Assembly (NCBI GenBank): GCA_013285505.1
Contig: CP053450.1
Span: 790,796 to 854,795, forward strand
DNA length: 64,000 nucleotides
DNA from: Planctomycetota bacterium
GTDB taxonomy: Bacteria > Planctomycetota > Phycisphaerae > Phycisphaerales > UBA1924
Reading direction: 5' to 3'
Shown here: in pieces, positions 10,611 through 19,527 of the stretch
How positions within the stretch are numbered: position 1 is the first letter of the stretch
How the letters are laid out: each line of letters begins with the position of its first letter
Notes under the pieces: generated by a model
Database searches by the model: none
The model's input: only the letters and a program-made list of their open reading frames with translations
What the model was told of the DNA's origin: nothing
Made by a program: the position numbers and the translations under genes

Positions 10611-11881
10611 GACGAGCGGAGCGGCGCGGGCGGGCGGTGACGGGCGCAGCGGCGATGGCCGCGGCGGTGCTCTCGTGCGCGTCGGTCGTGGCCCAGACCG
10701 AGCGGCCGGCGGACGCGGAGATCGTGATCGCGCAGGACGAGCCGCGGGAGATCGCCTGGCCGGAGCGTGCGGCGCGGGTGGTCAGGCCGTTGGAGGTCGG
10801 GCCGTGGACGCTGTACCGGGTCGGGCCGTGGGACTTGGGCAGGTCGGCGGGCGATGAGGCGGCCAGCGGATTGGTCGCGGCGATACTTGAGGTTGATCCC
10901 GAGACAATTCAGCTTGAGAAGTCCGGCTCGATTGTCGTCGCGATGCCCGAGGGAGAGCTCTTGCCCACGGCGGGGCTTGCCGGCAAGCCGGCCGCGGCAT
11001 GCGAGGTGGTGTCGGCCAAAGCTCTCGCCGATGGCGCGCACGAGTTGGAGCGCACCGCGTTTGTGCTCTACAACCCGAGCGACCCGGCGGGCGAAGACAG
11101 CGACGCCGAGCGACCGGACGGCCTGGTCGTGCTGCTGCCCGGCATGTTCGGCACGCCCGAGCCGGTCATCGACTCAGTCGTGGGACAGCTTCGCGGCCGC
11201 GGCTGGCACGTGCTGCGGATGCTGACCCACTCCTCGAGATTCACACAGCGGGCCGAGTTCGTGGTCGTGCCCGGCGGCGAAGTCGAGACTGTCGCGGCAC
11301 AGGTCGCGGGGGTGCTCGGCGACCGGGCGGCCGAGTGCGCGTTCGCGGTCGAGGCGGCCTGCGGCTTCTTCGCCAAATCCTCGCCCGGGCTGCCGGTCCA
11401 GAGGCGGGTGGCGCTGGGCATGAGCGGCGGCGGGATGATCCTGCCGACGGTCGTCGCGCGGGAGCACGACGCCTACAAGGCCGCGGTCTTCGTTGGTGCC
11501 GGGTGCGACTTCGCGGCCATCGCCATGGACAGCAACTACACCGACTGGATCGACGCGGTGCGGGTGACCTGGCAGGAAGAGCCGACGGCGAACGACCGCG
11601 CGGCGTTCACCGAGGCCTACCTCGCGGCGGCCGAGCTCGACAGCTACCACACCGCGCTGGCCATGACGGACATCCCCACGCTCATGCTCCACGGCATGGC
11701 CGATCGGGCGGTGCCGGCGGCGACCGGCGATCTGCTCTGGAACCGCCTCGGCGAGCCGGAACGGTGGACCGTGCCCGCGGGGCACGAGGTGCTCTTCCTG
11801 GCCTATCTGCCCTCCCGCGCCGCCGACATGCTGGACTGGATCGAACAGGCGGTGGTGCCGACCCCCGCCCCAATACCCTGA
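10607..11881 (+). CDS. Secreted alpha/beta-hydrolase-like protein
   Basis: 424 residues starting at ATG 10607 inside the galE stop (ATGA overlap). Residues 1-30 form a signal peptide. An alpha/beta-hydrolase core follows: VVLLPGMFGTPEPV (oxyanion-loop position), the nucleophile elbow GMSGGG, then the acid in MADRAVPAA and the histidine in PAGHEVLFLAY. These give a plausible Ser-Asp-His triad. The N-terminal 150 residues do not resemble a hydrolase and may be an accessory domain. Substrate unknown; esterase, lipase or peptidase all fit. No frame problems. Confidence 0.68.
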   Translation: MRRAERRGRAVTGAAAMAAAVLSCASVVAQTERPADAEIVIAQDEPREIAWPERAARVVRPLEVGPWTLYRVGPWDLGRSAGDEAASGLVAAILEVDPETIQLEKSGSIVVAMPEGELLPTAGLAGKPAAACEVVSAKALADGAHELERTAFVLYNPSDPAGEDSDAERPDGLVVLLPGMFGTPEPVIDSVVGQLRGRGWHVLRMLTHSSRFTQRAEFVVVPGGEVETVAAQVAGVLGDRAAECAFAVEAACGFFAKSSPGLPVQRRVALGMSGGGMILPTVVAREHDAYKAAVFVGAGCDFAAIAMDSNYTDWIDAVRVTWQEEPTANDRAAFTEAYLAAAELDSYHTALAMTDIPTLMLHGMADRAVPAATGDLLWNRLGEPERWTVPAGHEVLFLAYLPSRAADMLDWIEQAVVPTPAPIP

Positions 11882-11953
11882 CTCTTGCCCCTCACCGGCC
11901 CTGACCGTCCCTGATCGCGGCGCCGCCCGCGGGCCCCTCCGGAGACCCCACGC

Positions 11954-13540
11954 ATGGATCATCGTTCCCGCTCGCTCTGGCGCTTTGTGTCGATGGTGGT
12001 GCTGCTGGTGTGCGGGTTGGGGGCGGCCGGTGCGCACGCGGGGAGTGTCCTGACTGCGCGCGCAGGTGCGCAGGACGCAGCAGCGGAGGAAGCGGTCGCG
12101 CAGGCGCGGCTCGAGAGCGACCGGTGGTACGAGATCTGGATGGGCGGCGGCCGCGCCGGGTGGTCGCACGAGTTCGTGACGACCGATGCCGAAACGATCA
12201 CGACGACCACGGTCATGCAGATGAAGATCGGGCGGGCCGACGAGGCGGTCGAGATCCGCATGCGGTCGGAGTTTGTGGAGACGCTCGCGGGCGAGCCGAT
12301 CGAGGTCCGCACCGAGCAGCGTCTCGGGCCGACGCCGATCCGCGCGACCTACCGCTTCGGTGAGGACGGCGTGACGGTCGTCCAGACCCGCGACGGGAAG
12401 GAGCAGGAAACGCAGATCCCCTCGCCAGAAGGTGAGTGGCTCCCCCCGGCGGCCGCGGGCCGGTACGTCAAGCAGCGGCTGGCCTCGGGGGCCAACGAGA
12501 TCACGGTGCGGACGCTCGACCCCTCCAACGGTCTGGCGGTGTCCACCATCACGCGCTCGGGGATTGCGCCGGGCGAGACCGACGTGGCGGGCGAAAGCAC
12601 CGAGTGCCTGGTCGCGACGACGCGGACGATGGTCGGGGCGACGCCGATGTCGGGCAAGGAGTGGTTCCTGCGTGACGGCACGGTGCTGCGGACCGAGATG
12701 GCGATCGGCGGTCTGTCGATGGTCAGCGTCGCGTCCTCGCGCGAGCTTGCACTCGAGGCGTTCGAGCCCCCGGAGCTGATGGTCTCGACGTTCGTGCGGC
12801 CCGATCGGGCGATCCCGAGGCCTCGCGCGACGGATCGCGCGGTCTTCCGTGTGCGGGTGTCGGAGGGTGAGCTGGCCGCGCTCCCGGAGTCGGGCTTCCA
12901 GAGGGTCGAGACGCTCGACGACGGGAGCGTCCTCGTGACGGTCGATACCCGCGCCCCCGCGAGCGCCGAGGCGTTGACCGACGAGGGCCGCGCGGTGTTT
13001 CTCGCCTCGACGACCTACGCCGACACCGGGGATGCGCTGATCCACACGCTCACGGAGCGGGCGCTGGCCAAGGCTGGCGATGCGCCGGGCGAGAGGGCCG
13101 AGGCGCTGCGGCGGTTTGTCTTCACCCACATCTCCCGGAAGGACCTCGGCACGGCGTTCGCGACCGCGTCGGAGGTGGCGCGGAGCTGCCAGGGCGACTG
13201 CACCGAGCACGGCGTGCTGCTGGCGGCGATGCTCCGTGCCGCGGAGATCCCCTCGCGGGTCGCGGTGGGGGTGATCTATGTCGAGCGGTTCGCGGGCGAG
13301 CGCGATGTGTTCGGGTATCACATGTGGACGCAGGCGTATCTGGAGACCGAGGGCGGGCCGGTGTGGGTCGATCTGGACGGGACGCTCGACCGGCGGACGC
13401 CGTTCGACGCCACGCACATCGCGCTGGCGACAAGTGATCTGGCCGAGGGGCAGACGATCAGCCAGCTCGCGGGCGTCGCGCCGCTGCTGGGCACGCTCGA
13501 GATCGTGGTCGAAGAATCGACGCACAAGGGGAGCCGATGA
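11954..13540 (+). CDS. Exported transglutaminase-like protein
   Basis: 528 residues with a signal peptide (VVLLVCGLGAAGAHA). The C-terminal third (about 380-500) holds the transglutaminase/peptidase-like triad. Cys is in QGDCTEHGVLLAAMLR, His in GYHMWTQAYL and Asp in VWVDLDGTLD, with the family spacing. The N-terminal two-thirds is beta-rich with no named domain that I recognise. Such proteins are frequent in planctomycetes and probably cut or cross-link envelope proteins; that role is inference. The stop overlaps the nnrD start (ATGA). Confidence 0.75.
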   Translation: MDHRSRSLWRFVSMVVLLVCGLGAAGAHAGSVLTARAGAQDAAAEEAVAQARLESDRWYEIWMGGGRAGWSHEFVTTDAETITTTTVMQMKIGRADEAVEIRMRSEFVETLAGEPIEVRTEQRLGPTPIRATYRFGEDGVTVVQTRDGKEQETQIPSPEGEWLPPAAAGRYVKQRLASGANEITVRTLDPSNGLAVSTITRSGIAPGETDVAGESTECLVATTRTMVGATPMSGKEWFLRDGTVLRTEMAIGGLSMVSVASSRELALEAFEPPELMVSTFVRPDRAIPRPRATDRAVFRVRVSEGELAALPESGFQRVETLDDGSVLVTVDTRAPASAEALTDEGRAVFLASTTYADTGDALIHTLTERALAKAGDAPGERAEALRRFVFTHISRKDLGTAFATASEVARSCQGDCTEHGVLLAAMLRAAEIPSRVAVGVIYVERFAGERDVFGYHMWTQAYLETEGGPVWVDLDGTLDRRTPFDATHIALATSDLAEGQTISQLAGVAPLLGTLEIVVEESTHKGSR

Positions 13541-14630
13541 ACGAGCCGCGTCTGCCCCGGCGTTCGGCCGACGGGCACAAGGGGACGTTCGGCACGGTCG
13601 CGGTGATCGGCGGCTGCACGACGGCCGAGTCGGCGGGCGGGTCGCACATGGCGGGCGCGCCCGGCGCTGGTGGCGCTCCGGTGCGGCTGCGGTCCGGGGC
13701 GGGTTTGGCCAAGCTGGTCTGCCCCGTCACCGTGTTGCCGACGGCGATAGGGCTGGCCCCGAGCGCGACGGGGATCGTCCTGCCGACCGATGTGCGGGGC
13801 GTGATCGTCGCCCACGAGGCGGCGGCGGTGCTGGACGCGGTGTTCGCGGCCTCCGACGCGGTGGTGATCGGGCCGGGGCTCGGGGGCGCAGGAGAGAGCG
13901 ACGCTCCGGCGGCGACAGCGGTCGAGGCGGTCTCGCTCCGCGCGGTGCAGCAGGAAGATGTCCCGGTCGTTGTCGATGCCGATGCGCTCAACGCGCTCTC
14001 GCGGATCTCCGAGCTCTCGCGCGAGTTTCGCGCGATGGCCGTGCTGACGCCGCACCCGGGGAGTTCCGGCGCCTTGCGCGCGCGCTGAAGATCGCCCACG
14101 ACCCGACCGACACCGCCCAACGCCCCCTCGCGGCCGAGGCGCTGGCCCAGCGGCTCGGGTGCGTCGTCGTGCTCAAGGGAGCCGGCACCGTGGTGAGCGA
14201 CGGCCAACGGACCTGGGTGTGCCCGCACGGCCACCCGTGCCTGGCGACGGCGGGCACTGGGGATGTGCTCTCCGGCGTGATCGCGGGGCTGGTGGCCCAG
14301 TGGGTCAGACCTCCCGATCCGATGCTGGCCAAGCTGCCCGAGCAGGCGCGGCGGGCCCTCGGCGGTGCGTCGGCTGGAGGCGGAGACGCGACGCTGGACC
14401 TGTTCGATGCGGCGCGGGCCGGGGTCGTGGTGCACGCGCTGGCCGGCGAGCGGTGGGCGGCGGCGCACGACGCCTCGGCCGGCCTCCTCGCGGCCGAGCT
14501 GGCGGCGCTGGTGCCGGAGTGCCGAGTCGATCCGTGGTGGATGAGGGTTCGGGTGAGGGCCCGGGTGAGGGACAGGTCTGACCGCCGGGTGTGGCCGCCG
14601 GGCGTGACCGGCCGAAGCTGCGTCCTCTGA
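13537..14630 (+). CDS. nnrD: ADP/ATP-dependent NAD(P)H-hydrate dehydratase (YjeF C-terminal domain; frameshifted)
   Basis: Repairs hydrated NAD(P)H by nucleotide-dependent dehydration. Seen: the ribokinase-like core with LRSGAGLAKLVCP, VIGPGLGG, VVDADALNALS, LTPHPG|EFRRLARAL, VVLKGAGTVV and the phosphate loop ATAGTGDVLSGVIAGL. Only the dehydratase half is present; no epimerase (YjeF-N) half is fused. Breaks: near 13670, where a second shift follows closely so the frame recovers, and at 14062 (CCCGGGG should hold five Gs). The 3' end is uncertain: this frame stops at 14628-14630, but another break after ALVPECR is possible. Start ATG 13537 overlaps the upstream stop. Confidence 0.8.
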
Positions 14631-14655
14631 CCGCCCAGAGTCACTACGCTCTGTC

Positions 14656-16443
14656 GTGGCAGACCCGAAACAGGCCATTCAGCAGGCACTGGCTCAGGCC
14701 GGACGGGGGCGTCTCCGACCGGCGATCGCGGCTCTCGAGCGGCTCGTGTCCAAGCGTGGTGCGCCGGCGGAGGCGTACCACTTCCTCGGGCTGCTCCTGG
14801 CGCAGGACGGGCGCGTCGAGCAGGGGATCTTCCATCTGGAGCGGGCCAGCGGCATGTCGCCGGCGCGCGCGCAGTTTGAGAGCAATTTCGCCAACGTGTT
14901 GGCCGGGATCGGGCGGCTCGACGAGGCGGTGGGGCGGTATCACGCGGCGTTGGCGGCCGACGAGGGCTACGCCCCGGCCCGGATCGGGCTGGCGGCCCGC
15001 GCTGCTCTCGAGGGGCGAGCTTGCGCAGGCCGAGCGGGGAGCGCGGGCGGGCTACGGGCTCGCACCGGACAACCCGGACGCCGCGGCAAACCTGGCGTCG
15101 TGCCTGATCACGACCGGCCGGGCGGCCGAGGCGGTGGACCACCTGAAGCCGGCGATCGCGGCGCTGGGGCCGAGCGTGCAGCTCCAGACACTGCTGGCGG
15201 CGGCGATGAACTACGACGACCGGACCACGCCGGCGCAGCAACTCGAGGCGCACCGGATGCTCGGGCGGCTGCACGCGGTGGCGGCGCGGTCGGTGGGCGA
15301 GGGGTTGCCGACACTCAAGGGGATTGATGCCGGCACGAGCCGGCTGCGGGTGGGCTATCTGTCTGCGGACTTCCGCGACCATCCCGTGGCGATGTTCATC
15401 GAGCCGGCGGCTCGAGGGCGGGGGGTCGTCGGGTGACTCGGTCGAGGTGTTTGTGTATGACCTGACCCCGAGCCCGGACGCCTTCTCGGAGCGTCTGCGC
15501 GCACCCGGTGACGTGGCGGGACGCGCGGCGGGCGAGCGACGCCGAACTGGTCTCGATGATCCGGCGCGACGGGATCGATGTGCTGGTGGAGCTGTCGGGG
15601 CACTCGCTGGGCCACCGGCAGACGGCGCTGGCGGCCCGGGCGGCCCCGGTGCAGGTCAGCACGCTGGGCTATCCCGCGACGACGGGCAACCCGGCCGTCG
15701 ATGTGCGGCTGGTGGACGAGCGCTCCGACCCGGAGGGCAGTGACGCGTGGTGCACGGAGAAGCTTGTGCGGCTGGACCGGTGCGCGTGGTGCTTTACGGC
15801 ACCGCCGGGCGGGGTCGCGGCGGCGGTGGCGCGGCCAGATGCCTCGGCGCCGATCCGGTTCGGCTCCTTTAACAATCTCGCCAAGACGACCCCGGCGGTG
15901 CTCGATGTCTGGGCGGCGGTGCTCGCCCGCGTGCCGGGCTCGACGCTTACGCTCAAGAACGGGGCGTTTGTGGATGAGGAGATCCGCGAGCGCGTCGGCG
16001 AGGAGTTGGTCGGGCGCGGAGTTGCGCGCGCACGGCTGCGGCTGCTCGCCCCGACCGAGGACGCTGCGGGTCATCTTGAGGCGTACCACGACGTGGATAT
16101 TGCGCTGGACACGTTCCCCTACGCGGGCACCACGACCACGTGCGAGGCGTTGTGGATGGGGGTGCCGGTCGTGACGCTGGCCGGGGAGCTGCACGCCGGG
16201 CGCGTCGGGGTCTCGCTGCTGGGGGCGGTGGGGCTCGACGGGTTGGTCGCGGAGGATCGCGGGGGGTATGTCGAGATCGCGGCCTCGCTCGCGGCGGACG
16301 GTGAGCGGCTGGCGTCGCTCCGCGCCACGCTCCGCGAGCGGATGGAGCGGTCGGTGTTGATGGATCGGACGTCGTTTTGTGCGAGCTTGCACGCGGCGTA
16401 CGCGGCGATGGTCGAGGCTCGTGCGGCGGGGGGGCGGGGATGA
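14656..16443 (+). CDS. TPR plus O-GlcNAc-transferase (GT41, SPINDLY-like) protein (three frameshifts)
   Basis: Residues 1-190 are TPR repeats (for example AEAYHFLGLLLAQDGRVEQGI). The C-terminal 380 residues are the GT41 catalytic region: LSADFRDHPVAMF, VLVELSGHSLGHR, PVQVSTLGYPATTG, IRFGSFNNLAKTTP, DIALDTFPYAGTTTTCEALWMG and LAGELHAGRVGVSLL. GT41 enzymes transfer GlcNAc or related sugars from nucleotide sugars to protein Ser/Thr. Three breaks (about 15000, 15411 and 15498) are each repaired by one added GC, restoring LAARALLSRGELA, PAALEGGG and LRAHPVTWRD. The overlap with the following sulfotransferase (ATGA at 16440) suggests joint expression. Confidence 0.82.
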
Positions 16444-17192
16444 AGGTCGTCTGGATCGCCAGCTATCCCAAGAGCGGGAACACGTGGATGCGGTTCCTGC
16501 TGCATCACTATCTGTTTGGCGAGCCCCGCAACTCGATCGAGCTCAACCGGCGCATCCCCGATCTGCACCGGCCCGCGGGGCGGATCGACACCTCGCAGGC
16601 GCGGGTGCTGGTCAAGACGCACTTCCCGCTGCACGAGGGGTTGCCCTATCTCGCGTTGACCGACCGGGCGATCCATATCCAGAGGCACCCCAAGGACGTG
16701 CTGCTGAGCGGGATGAACTACGCCAGGCTCGAGTCGGGCCGGGGACCTGACGCGGCGGCGTACGTGCGGCGGTTCATCGAGGCCGGCGGCGACCCCTCGT
16801 GGATCGAGATGGGGTTCGGCAAGTGGGCAACGCACACAGAGAGCTGGCGGACGACGGACCGGTTCCCGGTGCACTCGGTGCACTACGAGTCGCTCCGCGC
16901 CGACACGCCGGGGGTGTTCCGGGGTGTGCTGGAGTTTCTGGGAGAGACTGTCGATGAGGCCCGTCTTGCGCGCGCAGTCGAGCTGTCCGACTTTGAGCGC
17001 ATGCGGGATATCGAGCGCAAGGAGAAGGCCCGCGGCGGGGAGAGCCTGTTCCGGGGCGGGCGCGAGTCGCTCGAGCGTGGGGCGCTCTTCATGAACAAGG
17101 GGGCGACGGGCCAGAGCCTCGCGCACATCGGCCCGGGGCTGGATGAGGAGTTCGATTCGGCGTTCGCCAAGGTGATCACCAAGTTTGCGTGA
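16440..17192 (+). CDS. PAPS-dependent sulfotransferase
   Basis: 250 residues in one frame from ATG 16440, overlapping the OGT-like stop. It carries both cofactor motifs of the Sulfotransfer_1 family: YPKSGNTWMRF (5'-phosphosulfate loop) and HIQRHPKDVLLSGMN (3'-phosphate loop, with the conserved Ser). The C-terminal RGGRESLERGALFMNKG segment occupies the position of the RKG(x)xGDW signature but lacks the full motif. Length is close to compact cytosolic-type sulfotransferases. Coupling to a glycosyltransferase suggests a sulfated glycan or glycoprotein product (inference). Confidence 0.85.
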   Translation: MKVVWIASYPKSGNTWMRFLLHHYLFGEPRNSIELNRRIPDLHRPAGRIDTSQARVLVKTHFPLHEGLPYLALTDRAIHIQRHPKDVLLSGMNYARLESGRGPDAAAYVRRFIEAGGDPSWIEMGFGKWATHTESWRTTDRFPVHSVHYESLRADTPGVFRGVLEFLGETVDEARLARAVELSDFERMRDIERKEKARGGESLFRGGRESLERGALFMNKGATGQSLAHIGPGLDEEFDSAFAKVITKFA

Positions 17193-17210
17193 GCATCTTG
17201 AGGGTACTTG

Positions 17211-17247
17211 CGACAGCGGCGGTCGGGGGTGAACCCGACAGCGGCGG
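17211..17247 (+). repeat. Two 12-bp direct repeats upstream of the phosphatase/cytochrome lipoprotein gene
   Basis: CGACAGCGGCGG occurs at 17211-17222 and again at 17236-17247, 25 bases apart (about 2.4 helical turns). It lies in the 73-base spacer before the ATG at 17266, with TATAAC at about 17253. The spacing and position would fit an activator site, but no function is demonstrated. Confidence 0.4.
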
Positions 17248-17265
17248 GCCCGGTATAACACGCGC

Positions 17266-18249
17266 ATGGGACTTCATCACACACGCCACACGATTTGTGC
17301 CCTCGCGGGCGTCGCGCTCATTCTGACACTCATCTCCTGCTCGCAGCCGGCAACGACGCAGAGCGAGCCGGCCCTCGAGGTCGCGGCCGCGCCGGCGGAG
17401 GCGAACGGCTCGCCCGCCGTCGCGCTTGGTGACATCTCGCCCGGCATTCACAACCTGTTCGCCGTCGCGCCAGGGGTGTTCAGCGGCTCGGGGCCGGAGG
17501 GTGCCGCGGCGTTTGAGAGTCTGCGGGCGATGGGCGTGAAGACCGTGATCAGCGTGGACGGGGCCCGCCCGGAGCTGGACCTCGCCCACGAGCACGGGAT
17601 GCGGTACGTGCACATCCCGATCGGCTACGACGGCATGACTGCGGAGCAGGAGGTGGCCGTCGCGAAAGCTCTCCGGGATATGCCCGGGCCGGTGTACGTG
17701 CACTGTCATCACGGCAAGCACCGCGGCCCGACGGCCGCGGCGGTGGGGCTGCGCGGGCTCGGGCGTATGACCGGTCCTGAGGCCGCGGCATTCATGCACG
17801 CGGCGGGCACGAGCGAGAGCTACCCAGGCCTGTGGGCGTGTGCTGCGGAAGCGGGGGCGCTGTCGGAGGCGGAACTGGACGCGTACAACGGCGGCCTGCC
17901 CGAGGTGCAGGTCGTCAGCGGGCTGGTCGATTCGATGGTCGCGATTGACAAATCGTGGTCGCGGATCAAGCTCGTGCGTGCGGCCGGGTGGTCGGCGCCG
18001 GCGGACCATCCGGACCTGGTGCCCGCGGCCGAGGCGGGGATGCTGGCCGACCACTTCCGCGTGCTGGCCGAAGACCCGGAGACGGTGGCCGAGGGCTCGG
18101 AGTTTGCTGCGACGATGTGGGTCGCGGCCGATCGTGCCGCGGCGCTGGAGGCATCGCTGGCTGGCCCGCCGGACGCGGCGGTCAGCGAGAGGGTGTATCT
18201 GGCGGTGGCTGCAAGTTGTACCGATTGTCACAAGGGGTGGCGGAACTGA
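17266..18249 (+). CDS. Lipoprotein with CX5R phosphatase-like domain fused to C-terminal CxxCH haem-binding region
   Basis: 327 residues. The N-terminus has a lipobox (LTLISC), predicting a lipid anchor outside the cytoplasm. Residues 60-190 look like a dual-specificity/tyrosine phosphatase or DUF442-like fold: GVFSGSGPEGAAAFESLRAMG, then VYVHCHHGKHRGPTAA with the HCX5R catalytic loop. The general acid is unclear. Residues 205-327 are alpha-helical and end CTDCHKGWRN, a CxxCH haem attachment site at the extreme C-terminus. That is where cytochromes c' and c556 have it. The fusion is read directly in one unbroken frame. Function unknown; a redox-linked periplasmic phosphatase is speculation. 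Confidence 0.7.
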   Translation: MGLHHTRHTICALAGVALILTLISCSQPATTQSEPALEVAAAPAEANGSPAVALGDISPGIHNLFAVAPGVFSGSGPEGAAAFESLRAMGVKTVISVDGARPELDLAHEHGMRYVHIPIGYDGMTAEQEVAVAKALRDMPGPVYVHCHHGKHRGPTAAAVGLRGLGRMTGPEAAAFMHAAGTSESYPGLWACAAEAGALSEAELDAYNGGLPEVQVVSGLVDSMVAIDKSWSRIKLVRAAGWSAPADHPDLVPAAEAGMLADHFRVLAEDPETVAEGSEFAATMWVAADRAAALEASLAGPPDAAVSERVYLAVAASCTDCHKGWRN

Positions 18250-18287
18250 GCGTCGCGTTCATCAAGGGCGCAGCCGCGACAGATCGC

Positions 18288-19322
18288 TCACATCCGCATC
18301 AACACCTTGATCCCCTCCCCGGAGATCATCGTCTCGAACGCGGTCTTGTAGTCCTCGATCGGGAACTCGTGGGTGACGATGTCGTCGAGGTCGAGACGGC
18401 GGCTGAGGAGCAGCTCCTCCATCTGGTACCAGGTCTCGAACATCTTGCGGCCGTTGATGCCGAGGACTTTGCAGCCCTTGAAGATGATGTTCTCGTTGAA
18501 GTCGAAGGTGACCTGTTTGGCGGGCAGGCCGAGCAGGGCGGCGGTGCCGCCGTTGCGGAGGGCCTTGAAGCCCTGGCTGAAGGCCGCGTCGGCGCCGGAC
18601 ATCTCCAGGAGCACGTCCACGCCCTCGCCGCGGCACTGGGCGCGGACGTCCTTGATCCACCCGGCGCCCTCGCGGGCGTCGTAGGCCTCGATCGCGCCGA
18701 GCTTCTTGGCGAGCGCCAGTCGCGGCGGGTTGATGTCGGTGCAGAAGATGCGGCTGGCCCCGGCGGCGCGGGCGACGGTGACGGCCATGAGGCCGATGAT
18801 GCCGACGCCGGAGATGAGCACGCTCTTGGCGCTGACGCCCGCGGCCATGACGGTGTGGACGGCGTTGCCGAGCGGGTCGAGGATGGCCGCGAACTTGTCG
18901 GGGATCTCGTCGTGTACGGGCCAGACGTTGTCCTCGGGGACACAGACGTAGTCGGCGAAGCAGCCGTCGCGGTCGATGCCGATGATCTTGGTGTCGCTGG
19001 CGATGTGGGCGTTGCCGGTGCGGCTGTTGAAATCGACGCCGGCGGTGGTGTGCCCCTCGGCGCTAACCCGCAGGCCGGGCTCGTATTTGGTGACCGCGCT
19101 GCCGATGGCCTCGATGACGCCGACAAACTCGTGCCCGGTGACGATGCCGACGGGCACGCGTCCGGCGGACCACTCGTCCCACTCCCAGATGTGGCGGTCG
19201 GTGCCGCAGATGCCGGCGTGGGTCACGCGGATGAGCACGTCCCGCGGCCCGGGCTCGGGCCGGGGTCGGTCGGTGACGAGCTGCAGCTCCGGGCCGGCGT
19301 GGTGCTTGATGAGGGCTCGCAT
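18288..19322 (-). CDS. tdh: L-threonine 3-dehydrogenase-like zinc alcohol dehydrogenase
   Basis: 344 residues from ATG 19320-19322, with GGAAGGAAA upstream. It aligns along its length with TDH, which oxidises threonine to 2-amino-3-ketobutyrate with NAD. Seen: catalytic zinc ligands in AGICGTDRHIWEWDEW and GHEFVG, LDPLGNAVHTV, the nucleotide loop SGVGIIGLMAV and GRKMFETWYQMEELL. All four cysteines of the structural-zinc lobe are absent although the lobe keeps its length (see findings). Could be a related polyol dehydrogenase, but the WDEW and FETWY motifs favour TDH. Confidence 0.82.
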   Translation of the reverse strand: MRALIKHHAGPELQLVTDRPRPEPGPRDVLIRVTHAGICGTDRHIWEWDEWSAGRVPVGIVTGHEFVGVIEAIGSAVTKYEPGLRVSAEGHTTAGVDFNSRTGNAHIASDTKIIGIDRDGCFADYVCVPEDNVWPVHDEIPDKFAAILDPLGNAVHTVMAAGVSAKSVLISGVGIIGLMAVTVARAAGASRIFCTDINPPRLALAKKLGAIEAYDAREGAGWIKDVRAQCRGEGVDVLLEMSGADAAFSQGFKALRNGGTAALLGLPAKQVTFDFNENIIFKGCKVLGINGRKMFETWYQMEELLLSRRLDLDDIVTHEFPIEDYKTAFETMISGEGIKVLMRM

Positions 19323-19527
19323 GCGGGTCTGGTTTCCTTCCGGGTTGGGAGTTGGCCGGGTGTCGGGTGTGACGCCGGGGCCGGGGCGATCCCGGTGGGT
19401 GTCGCGGGCAATACCGGCACCGGGCCGACGTTGAGCACGCGCGGCAGGATTGTGGGCCGCCCCCGGGTCACGATCAACCCGGCGACGTCCGTGAACCGAT
19501 ACCAATCCGCGTCGGTAGACTTCATTT

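Noticed and set aside
15324..15743. Separate short gene between the two halves of the OGT-like protein
   Set aside because: Its useful part (GDSVEVFVYDLTPSPDAFSERLRA) fits exactly between the flanking GT41 segments once two GC dinucleotides are restored.
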